Assembly (NCBI GenBank): GCA_004794655.1
Contig: SMMW01000013.1
Location: 899,501-963,500 of the forward strand
Length of the DNA: 64,000 bases
Source of the DNA: Marisa cornuarietis
Lineage: Eukaryota > Mollusca > Gastropoda > Architaenioglossa > Ampullariidae
Direction of reading: 5' to 3'
Under the pieces are notes generated by a model. It ran no database searches, was not told the DNA's origin, and saw only the letters and a list, made by a program, of their open reading frames with translations. The translations under genes and the position numbers were made by a program. Numbering within the stretch: position 1 is the first letter of the stretch; each line of letters starts with the position of its first letter. Positions 55,901-61,900 of the stretch are shown here, in pieces.

Positions 55901-58900
55901 GCCCCTAAGCATCTCAGTTGCTTCAAATGTCCAGGTCCTAATGCATTATGTTGTTGGCTTTTAGGAGCTGTCTGTATGTGAGTAGCAGATGAACAATGTT
56001 GTGATCTGAGCTGCCAATTGGCGGGTGGCACTTTGAAATGTAAGCGTCCAGCACATTACCAAAACACCTGTCAAGCCTTCTGCCGAGCAAAAATACCAGC
56101 TTGTCTGCTGATCTAGTCGCCGCTCAATTGTATGTGTTCCTATTGTGCTCAGCTGGGAGGTTGAAGTCTCGCTCATGTACATAGGCTAATATCACAATGA
56201 TTTGGCCAGATTTGTGAGGTAAATAATGTGGCCTCCGAAGGATACTGTCACCTTTTCATAATGTGGAGTAGTATCATGTTCCTGTACTGTGTAGTTCATG
56301 GCCCATTCCTCACTTACAAACATACACAAGCCTCCCCCTATTTGTTGCTTGTGCATTTCTGTCGAATTGAATCGTTGTGTATCTTTCTAGTTCGAATGTC
56401 AGAATGTCATTCAAATCCACACCAGGGGCCTGTGTGGCCTTTTGCCGCAATGTCAGCAGAAAGTCTCAAGTGTAAACTAACATGGCTATGTCGCCATTTT
56501 GACCGGTTGTGGCATGGGAAGAGAAAAAGTTTCCCGTACAGGGACACACATAAGAATACAATACTCCACACAGTCAGGTGCATTGCAGTACCACTTATGT
56601 CCATCAATGAACAAGCTGTAAAAGAAAAATTCCAGTAGAAATCAAAAGTCAAAAAATGAAACGATTGAAAGTGAGCCGGGGTCAGGCCACAGAGTAGCAC
56701 CTCCTTAATCATACTTCGTCATCCCTGCATACCACAATGTTTGTGTGGGCTGTCTTTGTGTGTCGTTAATCACTACAAAGGGGATTTGATTTTGAAGTTT
56801 TTTGTTGATATCATGAAGATCATATTATGTTTGCTCTCTTTTGAAGTACATTTTTAATAGAAAATAATTCAGTACTTTAAAATCAGACATTTAGCACATA
56901 TATTTAAATTCTTGTTCGTAAAAGTGGTTTTTTGATTTCATTTTTAAGAAAGTGGAAAAAGAGAGGAGTTATTTTTGTGATAAAACACTCTATTTCACCA
57001 TGTGTCTTCCAAGCCAACTTCTTATTGAAGGACTCAACTTTAGAAAAATCTTTGAGGAAAGTACACTTTAAATCTGTGAATATTTGTATAAATGTAAATA
57101 TGCACAGTGTTGCTAGTAACATTAATATAAGGTACATGTAGTATTTTACACAGTGTTTATAAATATACACATGCATTTTGAAAGAGCAAAATGTCTGATG
57201 GTGATTTTTTCTTATACTTCTAGGTGCTTGTCTTTGCCTGTCCTTTTGCGAGCAATGATTCGTAAAGGACGCAGTCAGCTGGAGAAGCTTATTGAAGCAG
57301 CAGCAGCTCGTGCTCAAGAGCAAGCTCGGCAAGCACAAGAAGCAGCTTTGTGGGCAGCACAGGTGCGGCAGCCAAGGATACTGCCCACCACTATCCCCAC
57401 CAAAGGCAGACCTCCGCCACTACCACCTACTCCTCACACGCCCACCTATCCGCCCACCCCAAGCCCTGTATCCAGCAACCCTCCATCAGTGGGTGGCATG
57501 GGTGATTTGCGGGGAATAGGTACCAGCTTGGATTTACCTGGTGGATCTTCACCTGGTGTAGGCTTGGGGTTCATGGGAGCTGGTGGTGATGGACTAGAGA
57601 AATTGGGAAGTTCTGTGCTGACCAACCTGCTGGATGGTGAGCGCAGCCACTCCAGTCCAGTGCAAAATGCAGGTACCACAGCACCACCTCTGGTATCTGA
57701 GAGCCCAATGTTGTCACGCCTCCTGGAGGACAATATATCCGTGGCAACCAACATAAACCCTATACCTGCTCCAACTTTGCAGCAGAGAGTTACTAAAAGA
57801 GTTCGTAAGCGCCGATCACAGTCAGAACTCCCTAGTGGGCGTAGCCCAAAGCATCGGCATGGTGATGGTGAGAGTATAGATCGCTTTGCCTCAATTGATC
57901 TAGAATCTTCTTCCAGTCCATTTGAATCCAGTCTTGGTAAGTGCCTTTGAGTTTGATGGTGTTACACATGTGCTAAGGCATATTGTTTATGTTAAAAGAG
58001 TATACCCACCCTATGAGTGTGAAGGTGAAGGGCTAGGACAATTATCTCTTTGAGTTTGCATATTTCTATTATTATTTTAATATGATTATTTCATTGTTTC
58101 ATGTCATTTTTAAATTCATTATTTTTATATCAGTAATAGTACTTAGCAAGGTCCAATTTCTTTTCCTGTTACTGAAAAAGATGATAAAGATTTATTGATT
58201 TGAATTATATATTCATGCCTGAATCCGAAACTTAGTAAACGGAATTGACATTTGTGTATTGCTCATTGAAAACTTCGCTGCATACAATAGGAAGAGAATT
58301 TTAAGACATTTGACTAGTAGTTTTTTTTTTAAGTACACTTGTTGGAGAATCCTGGTTTTCTTTGGGGTGCGGGTGAGGGGGCATTTTAAGGTTTCAGAGT
58401 TTTCACAAATGTGATAATCCCGTAGTGCACATTTAAATTACATTAACTAGTATAAAGATTGAAAAAAATTTCTTGTATCTGAGTTTAGGGGAACATGCTT
58501 GCTTTGATCCTACAGCTCAAATTTCCAGTTGTTTGTTAGGACAAGTTTTATTTTTGAAAAGTTGCTGTTGTAAAGTAACAGACGGTTTCCTTTTCAGATG
58601 TGCAGACTATAAATGATAAAGGGCTAAGATAGCTAGCTTTCAGAAGCATCAAAGGCTTGCAATAAATGTAGTGTTGTAATCCATAGGTGTGGCTTTCTAG
58701 CTAGATAAAATGGATTAATTACTTATGTTTGCAGGAGGGCCTGGAGGAATGATGTTGTTTCCCCATCAGATGGGTCCTGCACCACCACGACCTCCATCTC
58801 AAGGGCAGAGTTCCAGTATCATTGATCTAACAGAAGAAAATATGCCCGAGTCGAGTCTTAAAAAGTTGGAGGATACAGTTGACAACTTCAGCTACAAAGA

Positions 58901-61900
58901 TGGCAAATCTGTGTATTCCAACCCAGATGCAGAGCTATCTGCTCTCCTCTTGAATGAAACAGAAGCAATCTGCAGCCCATCAGCCATGAAAAACAGCACA
59001 GCGTCTGGTCCAAAAAACGAGAATGCCTCTACCTCTCTTGAGGGAGTCCTCACAGGGTCGGGAGAGGTGGGCAAGGCATCTCCTCCAGACCCTATAGCCA
59101 GTAGCACCAGCTTTCCAGGTGTGAAGGTTCGCACCTGCAGTCAAAGCGGTCCCTCTACTTTGGCTACTTTTTTAGGCCATGGCCAGGTGGCCACCAGCAC
59201 CATTGATCGAAACTTGCACTCTGGTGGTCTCCTTCAGCAGCCGCAGCACCAGCAAGATGTGTTTCACCCTCACCAGTTGACTGGTGCCAGCAGTGCTGGA
59301 GTGCCAGCAGCAGCTGTGCCTTCACATCCTAAAGTGGTCTCCAGCAGCAGCATGACAGATATCATGGATGTTAAGTCATCGCTCAGCAGTAAAAAAGCCA
59401 CCATGAAGCCTTCCATGAGTGCTGAGACTGCTGTGGATAGACGTTCTGGTCTGTTTGAAAAATTTGATTTCACAGGTCAGACAGTGCCGACTGGACACAG
59501 CTTGTCAACAGGATCAGTTACCACAGGCATAGCAATTACTTCCCTTGACAGTGAGGACCAGATGATGCCTAAAATGAGACTGAAATTACATCCCTTCCGT
59601 GCGCCTCATGGAAAGAGTCAGTCGTTAGATACCTCTGTAACTCCCTCACCAACAAGTGCAGGGAGTAAGTCTAGTAACAGCAATACCTTTGACTTTCGCA
59701 GTGATGAAGAAGAGGATGAACCAATTGCTTACAGTGCTCAACCAGAACACCGGCTTTCAGTTTTTGCTTCATCTGCCACATGTCTGCAAATTTCAAGCAA
59801 AGCAAAACCCTGCACTCCTGGCTCGATGACTGAGACCTCCCCATCAATCAAGCCAGAAAAATATAAGCGTAAAGACAAATCTGGGTCTGGGAATTCCACA
59901 AAGCGAAAAAGAGATCGTGAAGATTCTCGTAAGGAGAAAAAGAGAAAGAAACTGGAGCTTGGTGAATTCTACCACACATCTGTTAAAGAACCTGTGTATC
60001 GATCTGCAACTATTGAAGGAGATGATCGCTCTGGGACAAAACTTAAGATTCGAGTATCAAAAGAACATATTAAAACACCATCTCCTCTCAAAGAGTCCAG
60101 CAAACTGGACAAAATGTCGGAGCGGGCTGACAAGCTGAGTGAAAAGATCAATGAAGCAGCAAAGCGGTCTAGTCCTTTAGTAGGAAAATTGGTGCTTTCT
60201 AAACAGGACCTTCGTGAGCACATGGTTTTGCAGGACATGGGCTGTCCAGAATCTACACAGATGTATCATTCTCCTGTGACAAAGTCTTCTAAGATGAGCA
60301 GCGGGAAAGCTGTAGCTAGTGGAAGCAACAGTGCTTTAAGTAAAAGTGATCCCAAATTGGCCAAGGCAACAATACGCCTCAAACCACTTAACATGTCCAC
60401 AGCAGCCTCTGCCTCTGTCACACTTGCTCCACCTGCAAAGTCATTACTAGGGGGTCGTGGATCTGAAAGATCGGAGCGTCGAAGTCAGTCCACTTTGGCA
60501 AACACAGGTGTTAGCACTCCCACCACAGCAGCACTTTCCCTCTCCAGTATCTTGCCTAATGCACCTACCGCTAGCAGCGTGGCCTCCCTTCCTCCTATCC
60601 CTAAGCTCTCTTCTTCATCTGCGTCTTCCACATCTGCTTCCGGTTCAGGCAAATCCGGCAATTCTGTGATGACTCCTGCAAGCAAAACTGTTGCAAGCAG
60701 TAACTCTATAGCTAATAATGTTACGCCAAAAGGCAGTGTGAATGTAAATGTTGCAGCAGGTAGCAGAGGTCCTGGCAGTTCTAATTTGACGAGCTCTGTG
60801 AGCAGATTGTCTCCAAATGCAGTTGGTGGCACAGCGGGTCTTAAACTTTCTAACTCTAACAGTGGTTCTCAGAAAGTGTCTTCTGGTATCATGTCACACA
60901 AACTTTCTGGAGGTGCTAGCTCTGTGGGTGTTCCAAAGGGTTCAGGATCTGCAGGGCAATCCAGCAATTCTCAGAAAATGTGTGGCATGCCAAATCAGAG
61001 TGGGGGACCACAGAAAGTATCCTCATCCCCAAACCAGTACTCTTACTCTCAGAAGGGGCCTGGTGTGCCAAATCAGAGTGGGCTGCAAAGAATGGTCAGT
61101 GTTTCTAGCCATGGTAGCCAGCACAAACAGTCCATTTCTTCAAGCCAGGGAGGAATGGGAGTTACAAAGAGTGCTCACAGCAGTATTCAGAAGGTGCCAT
61201 GCTCAGTGAATCAGTCTGGAAATTATCAGAAAGTTCCCATAGGTGGTAATCAGCAAAAAGAAACGAACAGTCCAAATCAGGGTAGCCTTTCTAAATCAGG
61301 TAGCCAGCATGTGATGTCCCAGAAAATATCCACCACAGTGCAAGGTGGTGCTTCTCATAAAATGTCGGGATCAGGTCATCAAGGTGGCAGCCTTCAGAGA
61401 ACACCATCAGGGAGCATCTTACAAGGCAGTGTTACACAGAAAACCTCTATGCAATCTCAAGCAACTGCAGCACAGAAGGGTCAGGTCTCTGTTAGCACCA
61501 TTTCCATTACCAGTCCCAGTCAAAAATCAGGAGCTTGTCCAGGACGCTCAATGTCGACAGGTGGTTATAGTTCCAGCCCCAATAGCAGTGGGCGACTTCC
61601 CGGAGGAGTGAAAAGTAACTCTGCCTTCAGCAGTGCTGGCCGCACTCCTCCCAACCACCTCCCAATCAACAGGTCATTATCCAATCCATGTCCCAGGACA
61701 GGCTCAGGGTCAAGTCCACGTGCTTCAGCAGGTCAAAGCCCTTCCACACCCACCACCTCTCGTTTCCCCAGCAATTCCCCGCAGAGAAACCCAGGTACCT
61801 CTCCGTCAAATAGCAGTCAGCGAAACCCTCAAGTCAGTTCTTCTCAGCGACCTTCCAGCTTATCTCAGGCAACTAGCAGCCAAAGGCAATCAGGGTCCCA

